From contig JAATGD010000318.1 of NCBI GenBank assembly GCA_015654965.1, positions 1-11,806 on the forward strand: a stretch of DNA of 11,806 bases, in the 5' to 3' direction. Shown here one piece after another: positions 1 to 5,873 of the stretch; position 1 is the stretch's first letter, and each line of letters begins with the position of its first letter. Both the position numbers and the translations under genes were made by a program. Under the pieces are notes generated by a model, which made no database searches, was not told the origin of the DNA, and saw only the letters and a program-made list of their open reading frames with translations. The DNA is from Hyphomicrobiales bacterium (lineage in GTDB: Bacteria > Pseudomonadota > Alphaproteobacteria > Rhizobiales > Rhizobiaceae).

Positions 1-461
1 AGCACGATCGACAGGCCGAACATGATGACGGCGAAAAGCGTCGCAATATCGAGGCGTCCCAGAAAGAAAAGCTGCAACAGCGTGATGGGTGCAAAAATCC
101 ATGCAATCAGCGCGCTGCCCCAGTTCGTCGCAATCACATAGGCTGCATAGCGTTTGGCAATGCCGATGCGCTGTGACAGAAGCCCGATGATGATAAGCGG
201 AATGATCCATGCGCTGATATCGACGATGGCGGCGCGGATGACGATGGCCAGACGGATGCCTGCATCGTCGCGTCCCGCCGTCAGGTCTGCGGCATAAGCC
301 ACCCAATTGGCCAGAAGCGGCGGCAAGGCCACAATGATTGCATAGAACGAGGCCCAGAAATCCTCGGCAGAGACATCGAGATAATCAAGGCCATTCTTCT
401 GGCCAAGCATCATCTTCCAGACACCCTGAAAATATCTGAAAATCGTATCCAGATTTGGCAT
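1..461 (-). CDS. Multi-pass membrane protein, unrecognised (partial, N-terminal 153 residues)
   Basis: An open frame runs on the minus strand from an ATG at 461 to the left edge with no stop, so the C-terminus lies outside the window. The visible 153 residues begin MPNLDTIFRYFQGVWKMM, an amphipathic start with no cleavable signal peptide. Hydrophobic stretches at about residues 36-57, 70-95 and 105-152 suggest three to four membrane segments. Charged loops such as AGRDDAG (62-68) and SQRIGIAKRY (96-105) separate them. It lies 122 bases downstream of dapE on the same strand, but an inverted repeat lies between them, so co-transcription is uncertain. I do not recognise the family: it resembles the uncharacterised inner-membrane proteins common in Rhizobiales, possibly YIP1-like. 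That it is a real membrane protein gene is well supported by composition; its role is unknown. Confidence 0.75.
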   Translation of the reverse strand, partial: MPNLDTIFRYFQGVWKMMLGQKNGLDYLDVSAEDFWASFYAIIVALPPLLANWVAYAADLTAGRDDAGIRLAIVIRAAIVDISAWIIPLIIIGLLSQRIGIAKRYAAYVIATNWGSALIAWIFAPITLLQLFFLGRLDIATLFAVIMFGLSIV

Positions 462-526
462 GAGATCCCCAACTCTCCGCACAGGCTCGCCCGAACACTC
501 GGAAGTTTTCAGGCGGATGTCTTATA

Positions 527-561
527 CCAAGGCGTTAAGATGCTTGCGTATCACGCCTTGG
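527..561 (-). terminator. Inverted repeat between dapE and the membrane gene (possible terminator)
   Basis: The arms CCAAGGCGT (527-535) and ACGCCTTGG (553-561) are a perfect 9-bp inverted repeat around a 17-nt loop, 22 bases beyond the dapE stop. No clear U-run follows on the minus strand (the next bases read TATAAG), so it is a weak intrinsic terminator at best. It could instead be a protein-binding palindrome serving the downstream gene. Confidence 0.4.
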
Positions 562-583
562 AAATGTTCAGTCGCCACACGGC

Positions 584-1771
584 TTAACCAAAGAAATCCG
601 CGATAAAGCGTTCGTAAATTTGCGTCAGAACTTCCAGATCATCGAGTGCGACCCGCTCATCGACCATATGCATGGTCTGCCCCACAAGGCCGAATTCCAC
701 CACAGGGCAATAATTCTTGATGAAACGGGCGTCCGACGTGCCGCCCGAGGTCGAAAGCTGGGGTCGCTTGCCGACGATCGGTTCAACCGAGGCACTGAGC
801 GTGCCGATCAGCTTTTCGTTGCTGGTAAGGAAGACATGGCTTGGGTTTTCGCGCCATTCCAGCTCGAAACGGATCGGGTTTTCGCGGCCCGGTCGCAAGC
901 GATCATCGCGAGAGGCTGTTTCCAGCCGCCTGATGATTTCGTCTTGCAGGCTTTGTACAGACCATGTGTCATTGAAACGGATATTGAAGGAAGCAACGGC
1001 CTTGTTCGGAATGACATTGGTTGCGGGATTGCCGACATCAATGCTGGTCACTTCCAGATTGCTGGCCTGAAAATCAGCCGTGCCTTGATCGAAGGCGGGA
1101 TAAAGCAGGCTTTCGACCAGTGTTGTGATGCCACGCACCGGATTATCGGCCAGATGCGGATAGGCGGCATGACCCTGAACGCCATGAACGGTAATGGTGC
1201 CGGATAGCGAGCCACGACGACCGATCTTGATCGCATCGCCAAGCGTATCGGGATTGGTGGGCTCGCCCAGAATTGACGCATCCCAGCTTTCGCCGCGTGC
1301 CTTCGCCCATTCCAGCAATTTGGATGTGCCGTTGATGGCGGGGCCTTCCTCATCGCCGGTGATCAGGAACGATATATTGCCCTTCAAGCTCTCGTGTTTT
1401 TCGATATAGCGGGCGACAGCCGCAACGAAACAGGCAATGCCACCTTTCATGTCCACCGCCCCGCGGCCATACATGATGCCATCCTCGATGGCCGCTGAAA
1501 AAGGCGGGTGCTTCCAGTCCGCTGCATTGCCTGGGGGGACGACATCGGTGTGGCCGGCAAACATCAGGTGCGGGCCATTGCCGGATTTGCGCGCATAGAG
1601 ATTTTCAATGTCCGGTGTGCCGTCTTCACTGAAGATGGGACGCTCCACCGCAAAGCCCATCGTTTTGAGCATGGCTTCAAGTGCGATGAGTGCGCCGCCC
1701 TCCGCAGGTGTCACCGAGGGACAACGAATGAGTGTGGCAAGGTTTTCAGCAGGATTGACGGGCAAATTCAT
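584..1771 (-). CDS. dapE: Succinyl-diaminopimelate desuccinylase DapE
   Basis: A cytoplasmic di-zinc M20A peptidase that hydrolyses N-succinyl-LL-2,6-diaminopimelate to LL-diaminopimelate plus succinate, in the succinylase route to meso-DAP (peptidoglycan) and lysine. At 395 residues it has a normal length. The metal-site motifs are intact: GHTDVVPPG (73-81, H74 and D76), YGRGAVDMKGG (101-111, bridging D107), TGDEEG (138-143, general base E141 and zinc ligand E142), GEPT (E170) and a C-terminal TMHMVDE (H368). These positions follow the spacing known for the Haemophilus enzyme, with the central lid/dimerisation domain at about 180-290. The start is the ATG at 1771; ribosome binding is weak, with AGAAG about 10 bases upstream. 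The gene for its upstream pathway step, dapD, lies 1.9 kb away on the same strand, separated by three oppositely oriented genes. The two are therefore probably transcribed independently. Confidence 0.97.
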   Translation of the reverse strand: MNLPVNPAENLATLIRCPSVTPAEGGALIALEAMLKTMGFAVERPIFSEDGTPDIENLYARKSGNGPHLMFAGHTDVVPPGNAADWKHPPFSAAIEDGIMYGRGAVDMKGGIACFVAAVARYIEKHESLKGNISFLITGDEEGPAINGTSKLLEWAKARGESWDASILGEPTNPDTLGDAIKIGRRGSLSGTITVHGVQGHAAYPHLADNPVRGITTLVESLLYPAFDQGTADFQASNLEVTSIDVGNPATNVIPNKAVASFNIRFNDTWSVQSLQDEIIRRLETASRDDRLRPGRENPIRFELEWRENPSHVFLTSNEKLIGTLSASVEPIVGKRPQLSTSGGTSDARFIKNYCPVVEFGLVGQTMHMVDERVALDDLEVLTQIYERFIADFFG

Positions 1772-2029
1772 GATGTTGGGCTTCTAACGGTGAGAATCGA
1801 CTTTGACCAAGATTAGATCGGCGGCGGTCCGGATGAAACCATAATCCGCCGTGAGGCGATAATCCCTCATTTTATACCATTTCACGCCATGGCAGTTTTT
1901 TCCAAAGGGGTGGGATTCGAGCACGGAATTGTCTTGACCAGAGGGGCGCTGTCATCGTTAGATCAAGAACAATTGATAACGAGACCCGGAAAACGGGCCG
2001 TTCGAGGGACTTGTTTTTAAAATGGGACA
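1772..2029. other. Divergent intergenic region between dapE and the cysteine peptidase gene
   Basis: These 258 bases carry the 5' regions of two divergent genes. The only candidate element I can point to is the TTGACC hexamer on the plus strand, described separately. I see no credible small ORF or RNA here. The stretch is not unusually AT-rich. Confidence 0.6.
1934..1963 (+). promoter_or_regulatory. Candidate sigma-70 promoter for the cysteine peptidase gene
   Basis: TTGACC at 1934-1939 is followed after 18 bases by TTAGAT at 1958-1963, giving a plausible -35/-10 pair about 70 bases upstream of the peptidase start. The -35 element is close to the alphaproteobacterial housekeeping consensus (TTGAC). 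The -10 is only a partial match, so this is a prediction from pattern alone. Confidence 0.35.
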
Positions 2030-2035
2030 ATGCGC

Positions 2036-2620
2036 ATGCGTTTCATCGCTCCAGCCGCAGCAGGCTTCGCTACAGTTTTTGCCCTCATGACAATGCCGGT
2101 TTACGCCGCGCAATGGAGTGAAGTAGGCGGGTCGACAAGCATTCCTTACGGGCACAAGGATTATTGCGAGCGAAGCCCGCGTGATTGTCGTGCTCATGCT
2201 GTCCTGCCACCGCTGAAGCTGACGCCGCAGCGGCTTTCGATGTTGCAAAGCGTCAACAGTTCCGTCAATGCCCGCATCAAGGCGGTTTCCGATCAGGACA
2301 ATTACAGCAAGCGCGATTACTGGACCATTCCCGCCAATGGCAAGGGCGATTGCGAGGATTATGTGCTGATGAAGCGCGCCAAGCTCATGGCGCGCGGGAT
2401 CGCCCCCTCACAGCTTCTCATCACTATGGTACAGGGCAGCGAGGCGCATGTCGTTCTGACGGTGCGCACCGATCATGGCGATTATATTCTCGACAATATG
2501 AGCCGTGAGGTTCTGCCGGTGGAGAAAACATCCTATCGCTATATCAAGATGCAACGGCCTACCCATTCCGGTCAGTGGGTTTCAATTGCCGGACGCTCGA
2601 TGGCAATTGCCGGAAACTGA
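2036..2620 (+). CDS. Periplasmic bacterial transglutaminase-like cysteine peptidase (BTLCP family)
   Basis: A predicted exported peptidase of the BTLCP (DUF920) family, papain/transglutaminase fold, to which LapG also belongs. Counting from an alternative ATG at 2030 (196 residues), a signal peptide occupies about residues 1-26 with cleavage near PVYA|AQ. The catalytic triad appears complete: C108 in GKGDCEDY, H140 in EAHVVL and D155 in YILDNM. C46 and C53 could form a disulphide. I prefer the ATG at 2036, because GGGA at 2024-2027 is 8 bases from it but only 2 from the ATG at 2030; this removes two residues. Family members in Pseudomonas are regulated by LapD and cleave a large adhesin. Neither lapD nor a LapA-like RTX adhesin is visible here, and rhizobial short BTLCPs are often orphans. 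Fold and localisation are confident, substrate unknown. A terminator-like hairpin follows. Confidence 0.9.
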   Translation: MRFIAPAAAGFATVFALMTMPVYAAQWSEVGGSTSIPYGHKDYCERSPRDCRAHAVLPPLKLTPQRLSMLQSVNSSVNARIKAVSDQDNYSKRDYWTIPANGKGDCEDYVLMKRAKLMARGIAPSQLLITMVQGSEAHVVLTVRTDHGDYILDNMSREVLPVEKTSYRYIKMQRPTHSGQWVSIAGRSMAIAGN

Positions 2621-2647
2621 TTTGCTTCAGATTCCCGTGCAATCGTG

Positions 2648-2673
2648 AAACCGAATGGTCCTCATGCGGTTTT
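2648..2673 (+). terminator. Rho-independent-like terminator after the cysteine peptidase gene
   Basis: AAACCGAATG (2648-2657) and CATGCGGTTT (2663-2672) form a 10-bp stem with one A-G mismatch and a 5-nt loop, ending in TTTT. It lies 27 bases after the stop codon. The U-run is short and the stem only moderately GC-rich, so termination may be partial. Confidence 0.5.
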
Positions 2674-2954
2674 GCTGTACATTGTTCACTTTTATTATAC
2701 AGCTATCACGGACAGACTGTTCAGGGTTTCTGAACAAAAGGCACTCTATAACAAATACGTGAAATGCTAATTTTAATATAACAATATGATTTTAAATATA
2801 TTTTTTGTGCACTTGAAGGATTTCAAGAGGGGTTTCATGCACAAAGGCGTGAATTACGAAACATTTTCGTGACTGGAATTTTTGCCCGCTGTCTCCCATT
2901 TGCAGTTCATCGGAACGACGAAACGCCGCTCCTGCACAACTTAGCATTCTCCTC

Positions 2955-2966
2955 CCAAGCGCTTGG
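2955..2966. promoter_or_regulatory. 12-bp perfect palindrome upstream of the first DUF680 gene
   Basis: CCAAGCGCTTGG is a perfect palindrome 24 bases before the AAGGAG ribosome-binding site. It could be an operator or a small hairpin in the 5' UTR. No regulator can be named from the sequence. Confidence 0.3.
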
Positions 2967-2989
2967 CGCCTGTGCCGGGAATGCCTTTC

Positions 2990-2995
2990 AAGGAG
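2990..2995 (+). promoter_or_regulatory. Strong ribosome-binding site of the first DUF680 gene
   Basis: AAGGAG lies 7 bases upstream of the ATG at 3003, a near-ideal Shine-Dalgarno site that fixes the start and suggests high expression of this small secreted protein. Confidence 0.85.
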
Positions 2996-3002
2996 ATAGG
3001 AA

Positions 3003-3215
3003 ATGAAAAAGATTGTTCTTGCTGCCGCCGCTCTTGCAATGACCGCCGGTGCTGCTTTCGCTGAAAATCCCAATGTAGGTGAGCCTGCTGATCTTTATGC
3101 CAATGATCGTACGCCGGTTGCTTCGCAGAAGGTTGATTACACCGCTCCCGCATCGATTGGTTCGACCCATCAGGACGGTTCGGCCAATCGTTTTGGTGAT
3201 GCCAATCAGGGCTGA
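3003..3215 (+). CDS. Small secreted DUF680-like protein (first of tandem pair)
   Basis: A 70-residue protein with a clear Sec signal peptide: MKK, a hydrophobic alanine-rich core, then cleavage at AAFA|ENP after residue 20. The mature part is about 50 residues, polar and probably disordered, with no cysteine. Landmarks are ENPNVGEP at its start, VDYTAPASI in the middle and HQDGSANRFGDA near the end. All three recur in the next gene, so the two are tandem paralogues. The layout fits DUF680, a family of small exported proteins of unknown function found mainly in Rhizobiales. The ribosome-binding site is strong. A hairpin lies between it and its paralogue, so the two may form a bicistron with differential expression. 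The family name comes from recognition and the function is unknown. Confidence 0.85.
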   Translation: MKKIVLAAAALAMTAGAAFAENPNVGEPADLYANDRTPVASQKVDYTAPASIGSTHQDGSANRFGDANQG

Positions 3216-3246
3216 TTAGCCATTCAATTCAGAATTTGATCCCAAC

Positions 3247-3278
3247 GTGTCGGTGCGGTTGCTCCCAACCGCCGACAC
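3247..3278 (+). repeat. Intercistronic hairpin between the two DUF680 genes
   Basis: GTGTCGG-TG-CGGTTG (3247-3261) pairs with CAACCGCCGACAC (3266-3278): a 13-bp GC-rich stem with a 2-nt TG bulge and a 4-nt CTCC loop. No U-run follows, so a simple intrinsic terminator is unlikely. In a bicistronic message it could stabilise the upstream segment or act as a processing or attenuation site. Confidence 0.6.
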
Positions 3279-3302
3279 ACGAATGAAAAAAGGAATGTGA
3301 AA

Positions 3303-3563
3303 ATGAAGAAGTTTGCTCTTGCTGCTTTTGCCCTCGCTTTGAGCGCTGGTGCGGCCTATGCTGAAAATCCTTATGTCGGTCAGCCTGACGCGCAGGTTAC
3401 CCAGGAAAAGGCTTTCCGCACTCCCGGAACCGGACCGGTTGCTGGCGCGCAGGGTAATGTCGATTACCGTGCGACTGCTACCATCAATCAGGGCGGTTCC
3501 GCCTATCAGGATGGTTCGGCCAACCGCTTTGGTGATGCGGCTCCATCCACTGTCCGCAAATAA
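3303..3563 (+). CDS. Small secreted DUF680-like protein (second of tandem pair)
   Basis: An 86-residue protein with a 20-residue signal peptide (MKKFALAAFALALSAGAAYA|ENP). The mature part is about 66 residues, longer than its neighbour through an insertion around TQEKAFRTPGTGPVAG. It shares ENPYVGQP, VDYRATATI and YQDGSANRFGDA with the upstream paralogue, then has a short basic tail (STVRK). I chose the ATG at 3303 because AGGA at 3291-3294 is 8 bases from it. The in-frame GTG at 3297 would leave only 2 bases. It is probably periplasmic or cell-surface associated and is very likely a gene duplicate. Function is unknown. It ends 22 bases before a strong bidirectional terminator. Confidence 0.85.
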   Translation: MKKFALAAFALALSAGAAYAENPYVGQPDAQVTQEKAFRTPGTGPVAGAQGNVDYRATATINQGGSAYQDGSANRFGDAAPSTVRK

Positions 3564-3584
3564 GCGCACGGCATATTTAAACAG

Positions 3585-3617
3585 ACAAAAGGCGAAGCAT
3601 CATGCTTCGCCTTTTGT
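3585..3617. terminator. Bidirectional terminator shared by the DUF680 gene and dapD
   Basis: ACAAAAGGCGAAGCAT (3585-3600) and ATGCTTCGCCTTTTGT (3602-3617) form a perfect 16-bp inverted repeat around one central base. Each arm ends in an A/T run flanking a GC-rich core, so on either strand the folded RNA ends in a U-run (CCUUUU). It lies between the convergent stops of the second DUF680 gene and dapD, as expected of a two-way intrinsic terminator. Confidence 0.88.
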
Positions 3618-3648
3618 GCGTTCTTCTTTTGTGTGAGCGCTTGATCGC

Positions 3649-4503
3649 TCAATCACGCAGCAATTCATTAATCGAAGTTTTGGAGCGGGTCTTTTCATCG
3701 ACGCGCTTGACTATGACAGCGCAATAAAGGCCCGGTCCCTGTTCGCCGTTCGGGAAGGGTTTTCCCGGTAGGGTGCCCGCGACCACGACTGAATAGGGCG
3801 GTACTTCACCATAGAAAATTTCGCCGGTAGCACGGTCGACGATTCTGGTCGATTTGCCGATGAACACGCCCATGCCAAGCACGGCACCCTCGCGAACGAT
3901 ACAGCCTTCCACGACTTCCGAGCGCGCGCCGATAAAGCAATTGTCCTCGATGATGGTGGGACCGGCCTGCATGGGTTCCAGAACACCGCCGATACCGACG
4001 CCGCCAGAGAGATGCACATTCTTGCCGATCTGAGCGCAGGAGCCGACGGTCGCCCATGTGTCGACCATGGTGCCTTCATCGACATAGGCACCGAGATTGA
4101 CGAAAGACGGCATCAGGATCGCATTGGGCGCGATATAGGCGGAATGGCGTACCACGGCATTGGGGACAGCACGGAAGCCGGCCTTTTCAAACTCGCTGGC
4201 TGTCCAGCCCTCGAACTTTGATGGAACCTTGTCCCACCACGAAGACTGGCCCGGTCCGCCTTTGATGACTTCCATCGCATTGAGGCGGAACGAAAGCAGC
4301 ACCGCTTTCTTCAGCCATTGATTGACATGCCAGTTGCCGTCAGCCGCCTTTTCTGCGACACGGGCTTCACCGCGGTCGAGAAGAATGAGCGACTGCTCAA
4401 CGGCATCGCGGATTTCGCCGCGGGTTGCCGTATTAATGCCATCGCGCGCGTCAAAAGCCTTGTCGATGATGCTTTCAAGGGTGGCGAGATCGGGCTTGGT
4501 CAT
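3649..4503 (-). CDS. dapD: 2,3,4,5-tetrahydropyridine-2,6-dicarboxylate N-succinyltransferase DapD
   Basis: A cytoplasmic enzyme that transfers succinyl from succinyl-CoA to tetrahydrodipicolinate, the committed step of the succinylase branch of DAP/lysine synthesis; active as a trimer in known homologues. At 284 residues it has the usual length. Residues 1-100 form the helical N-terminal domain (substrate-side landmarks RGEIRDAVE, FRLNAMEV, WWDKVPSKF). From about 118 to 245 imperfect hexapeptide repeats mark a left-handed beta-helix (NLGAYVDEGTMVDTWATVG, HLSGGVGIGGVLEP, NCFIGARSEVVEGCIV, GVFIGKSTRI). A C-terminal strand region ends with KTSINELLRD. The start is supported by GGAG (4511-4514 on the complement) 7 bases upstream. 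It is divergent from the LOG gene and ends at a shared bidirectional terminator, so it is probably monocistronic. Confidence 0.97.
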   Translation of the reverse strand: MTKPDLATLESIIDKAFDARDGINTATRGEIRDAVEQSLILLDRGEARVAEKAADGNWHVNQWLKKAVLLSFRLNAMEVIKGGPGQSSWWDKVPSKFEGWTASEFEKAGFRAVPNAVVRHSAYIAPNAILMPSFVNLGAYVDEGTMVDTWATVGSCAQIGKNVHLSGGVGIGGVLEPMQAGPTIIEDNCFIGARSEVVEGCIVREGAVLGMGVFIGKSTRIVDRATGEIFYGEVPPYSVVVAGTLPGKPFPNGEQGPGLYCAVIVKRVDEKTRSKTSINELLRD

Positions 4504-4575
4504 GGGTAGTCTCCGTGAAATGGAAGCGGATGGCTGGTGTAAATCGTACAGCTGTCATGCCAGATGTCATGAAAG

Positions 4576-4604
4576 TGATTAAGCGAAGGTGCCATGAGGG
4601 TCAA
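4576..4604 (-). promoter_or_regulatory. Candidate dapD promoter
   Basis: On the minus strand TTGACC (4604-4599) is followed after 17 bases by TAATCA (4581-4576), about 73 bases upstream of the dapD start. The -35 box is good and the -10 poor. It lies in the 227-base divergent region shared with the LOG gene. Confidence 0.3.
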
Positions 4605-4730
4605 TCTTGTTCGTGACGTGATCATGAAATGAGGGATCGCGGATCAACAATGGCGACCATGTTTGAGACAGATTAAGATTATAGTCCGACAATAGGGCAG
4701 ATTGAATCGTTGCAAGGAGCAGGACAGAGC

Positions 4731-5570
4731 ATGAATCCAATGGAAAAGTCTGGCTGGACGCCATTTCCAAATTCCGAGGAAGCGATCAAACAGGCCAAAA
4801 CCGTACCGCAGACGCCGCAGACCGAAGCATCTGCCTATCGCCTTGCCTTTACAGATGATGATTTTCTGACGCGCCGCGATCTGCGCCCCGTGCGTTTGCA
4901 GCTTGAACTCTTGAAGCCTGAATTGATTCTGGCTGACCGGGGGATCAAATCCACCGTTGTCATGTTTGGTGGCGCACGTATTCCCGAGCCGGGGGGGGAA
5001 GCTTGGGCCGCCAAGAACGAGGTGCAGAAAAAAAACCTTGAAGCCAATTCGCATTATTATGAAGAAGCGCGCAAATTTGCCCGGCTTTGCTCGGAATATT
5101 CAGCCACGACCTATTATCGTGAATTCATCGTGGTTACGGGCGGCGGTCCGGGTGTCATGGAAGCGGGCAATCGTGGAGCTGCCGATGTGGGTGCGCCGAC
5201 CATCGGGCTTAACATCGTGCTCCCGCACGAGCAGGCACCAAATCCCTATGTGACGCCTGAACTCTGCTTCAATTTCCATTATTTCGCGATCCGCAAGATG
5301 CATTTCCTGATGCGCGCCAAGGCGCTTTGTGTGTTTCCGGGTGGTTTTGGGACAATGGATGAGCTGTTCGAGGCTATGACCTTGATCCAGACCAACCGCA
5401 TGGAGCGCATGCCGCTTATCTTGTTTGGCAAGGAATTCTGGACCAAGGCGATCAATATCGAGTTTCTGGCCGAACAGGGAACCATATCGCCCGCTGATAT
5501 CGAACTGCTGAATTTTGTCGAAACGGCTGAAGAAGCATGGGGGCAGATCAAGGATTTTTACAAGCTTTAG
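4731..5570 (+). CDS. LOG-family protein (TIGR00730-type, nucleoside 5'-monophosphate phosphoribohydrolase-like)
   Basis: A Rossmann-like protein of the LOG/lysine-decarboxylase-like family. Characterised relatives hydrolyse the N-glycosidic bond of nucleoside or cytokinin 5'-monophosphates. Despite older annotation they are not lysine decarboxylases. Counting from the ATG at 4731 (279 residues), the nucleotide-binding motifs are GGGPGVMEAGNRGA (137-150) and PGGFGTMDELFE (203-214), the family signature with its conserved arginine and glutamate. An extension of about 70 residues precedes the Rossmann core, which makes it longer than plant-type LOGs of around 200 residues. The frame extends to a TTG at 4710, but AAGGAG (4714-4719) and AGGA (4721-4724) point to 4731; the ATG at 4740 is also possible. 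It is divergent from dapD. Two 8-nt homopolymers (G at 4991-4998, A at 5028-5035) lie inside the gene. Substrate is inferred only; purine or pyrimidine monophosphate turnover is the likely role. Confidence 0.9.
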   Translation: MNPMEKSGWTPFPNSEEAIKQAKTVPQTPQTEASAYRLAFTDDDFLTRRDLRPVRLQLELLKPELILADRGIKSTVVMFGGARIPEPGGEAWAAKNEVQKKNLEANSHYYEEARKFARLCSEYSATTYYREFIVVTGGGPGVMEAGNRGAADVGAPTIGLNIVLPHEQAPNPYVTPELCFNFHYFAIRKMHFLMRAKALCVFPGGFGTMDELFEAMTLIQTNRMERMPLILFGKEFWTKAINIEFLAEQGTISPADIELLNFVETAEEAWGQIKDFYKL

Positions 5571-5693
5571 ATTTCGATCACGTGCATAACCACACCATTG
5601 AGCGGTTCCTGTTTTAGCGCAATTGTTGAAACCGGAACCTCTCCAATAACGGTTTCGCTATGACGGAGTTGCTTGCTGATTATGAATGGAGTA

Positions 5694-5715
5694 AATATTA
5701 GTAATAATTAATATT
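5694..5715. promoter_or_regulatory. AT-rich inverted repeat upstream of the autotransporter
   Basis: AATATTA and TAATATT form a 7-bp inverted repeat separated by 8 bases within a strongly AT-rich tract. The arrangement fits a regulator operator or a nucleoid-protein (MucR/H-NS-like) binding region. No regulator can be assigned from sequence. Confidence 0.3.
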
Positions 5716-5802
5716 ATATTCTTAATAGTTCGTTAATTTTCTGAAAATAACGATTGAAAATATTTTTATATTCCGCCTATTATAAAAATAGGGGGCTAAA
5801 CC

Positions 5803-5865
5803 ATGATTTCAATTTTTTCAGTAAGCATATCTGTGCCGATATTCGACTCTCGTCTTACTATGTGA
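5803..5865 (+). CDS. Possible 20-residue leader ORF before the autotransporter
   Basis: An ATG at 5803 follows a GGGGG run by 7 bases and encodes a 20-residue, mostly hydrophobic peptide (starts MISIFSVSISV) ending at a TGA at 5863-5865. That is 8 bases before the preferred autotransporter ATG at 5874 and in a different frame. The spacing would allow translational coupling. Its own ribosome-binding site looks better than that of the main gene. It is very short and could be chance in AT-rich DNA. Confidence 0.25.
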   Translation: MISIFSVSISVPIFDSRLTM

Positions 5866-5873
5866 AGACGAAA

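Larger units (their letters stand above)
2674..3002. other. Gene-free, partly AT-rich upstream region of the DUF680 pair
   Basis: About 330 bases without a convincing gene. From roughly 2690 to 2815 the sequence is strongly AT-rich with runs such as TTTTAAATATATTTTTTG, unlike the GC-richer flanks. The right part holds the 12-bp palindrome CCAAGCGCTTGG (2955-2966) and the ribosome-binding site of the first DUF680 gene. Only very short ORFs occur (for example an 11-codon ATG frame at 2837). It may be a long 5' leader, a promoter region silenced by a nucleoid protein, or a small-RNA locus; the sequence does not decide between these. Confidence 0.5.
5571..5873. other. Intergenic region upstream of the autotransporter gene
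   Basis: About 300 bases. The left part contains a short inverted repeat GAAACCG (5628-5634)/CGGTTTC (5650-5656), which overlaps a competing GGTTCC/GGAACC pair (5604-5609, 5633-5638). This could be a weak terminator or operator, but no U-run follows. From about 5690 to 5800 the DNA is very AT-rich, with AATATTA-N8-TAATATT (5694-5715). A 20-codon ORF (5803-5865) follows just before the preferred autotransporter start. No other gene is apparent. Confidence 0.5.

Noticed and set aside
620..1207. A 195-codon plus-strand open frame opposite dapE
   Set aside because: It is fully antisense to dapE, whose catalytic motifs are intact, and has no family features of its own.
4731..5570. Annotation as a lysine decarboxylase linked to the neighbouring dap genes
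   Set aside because: The PGGFGTMDE signature marks the LOG family; the lysine decarboxylase label is a historical misannotation, so no lysine link should be inferred.
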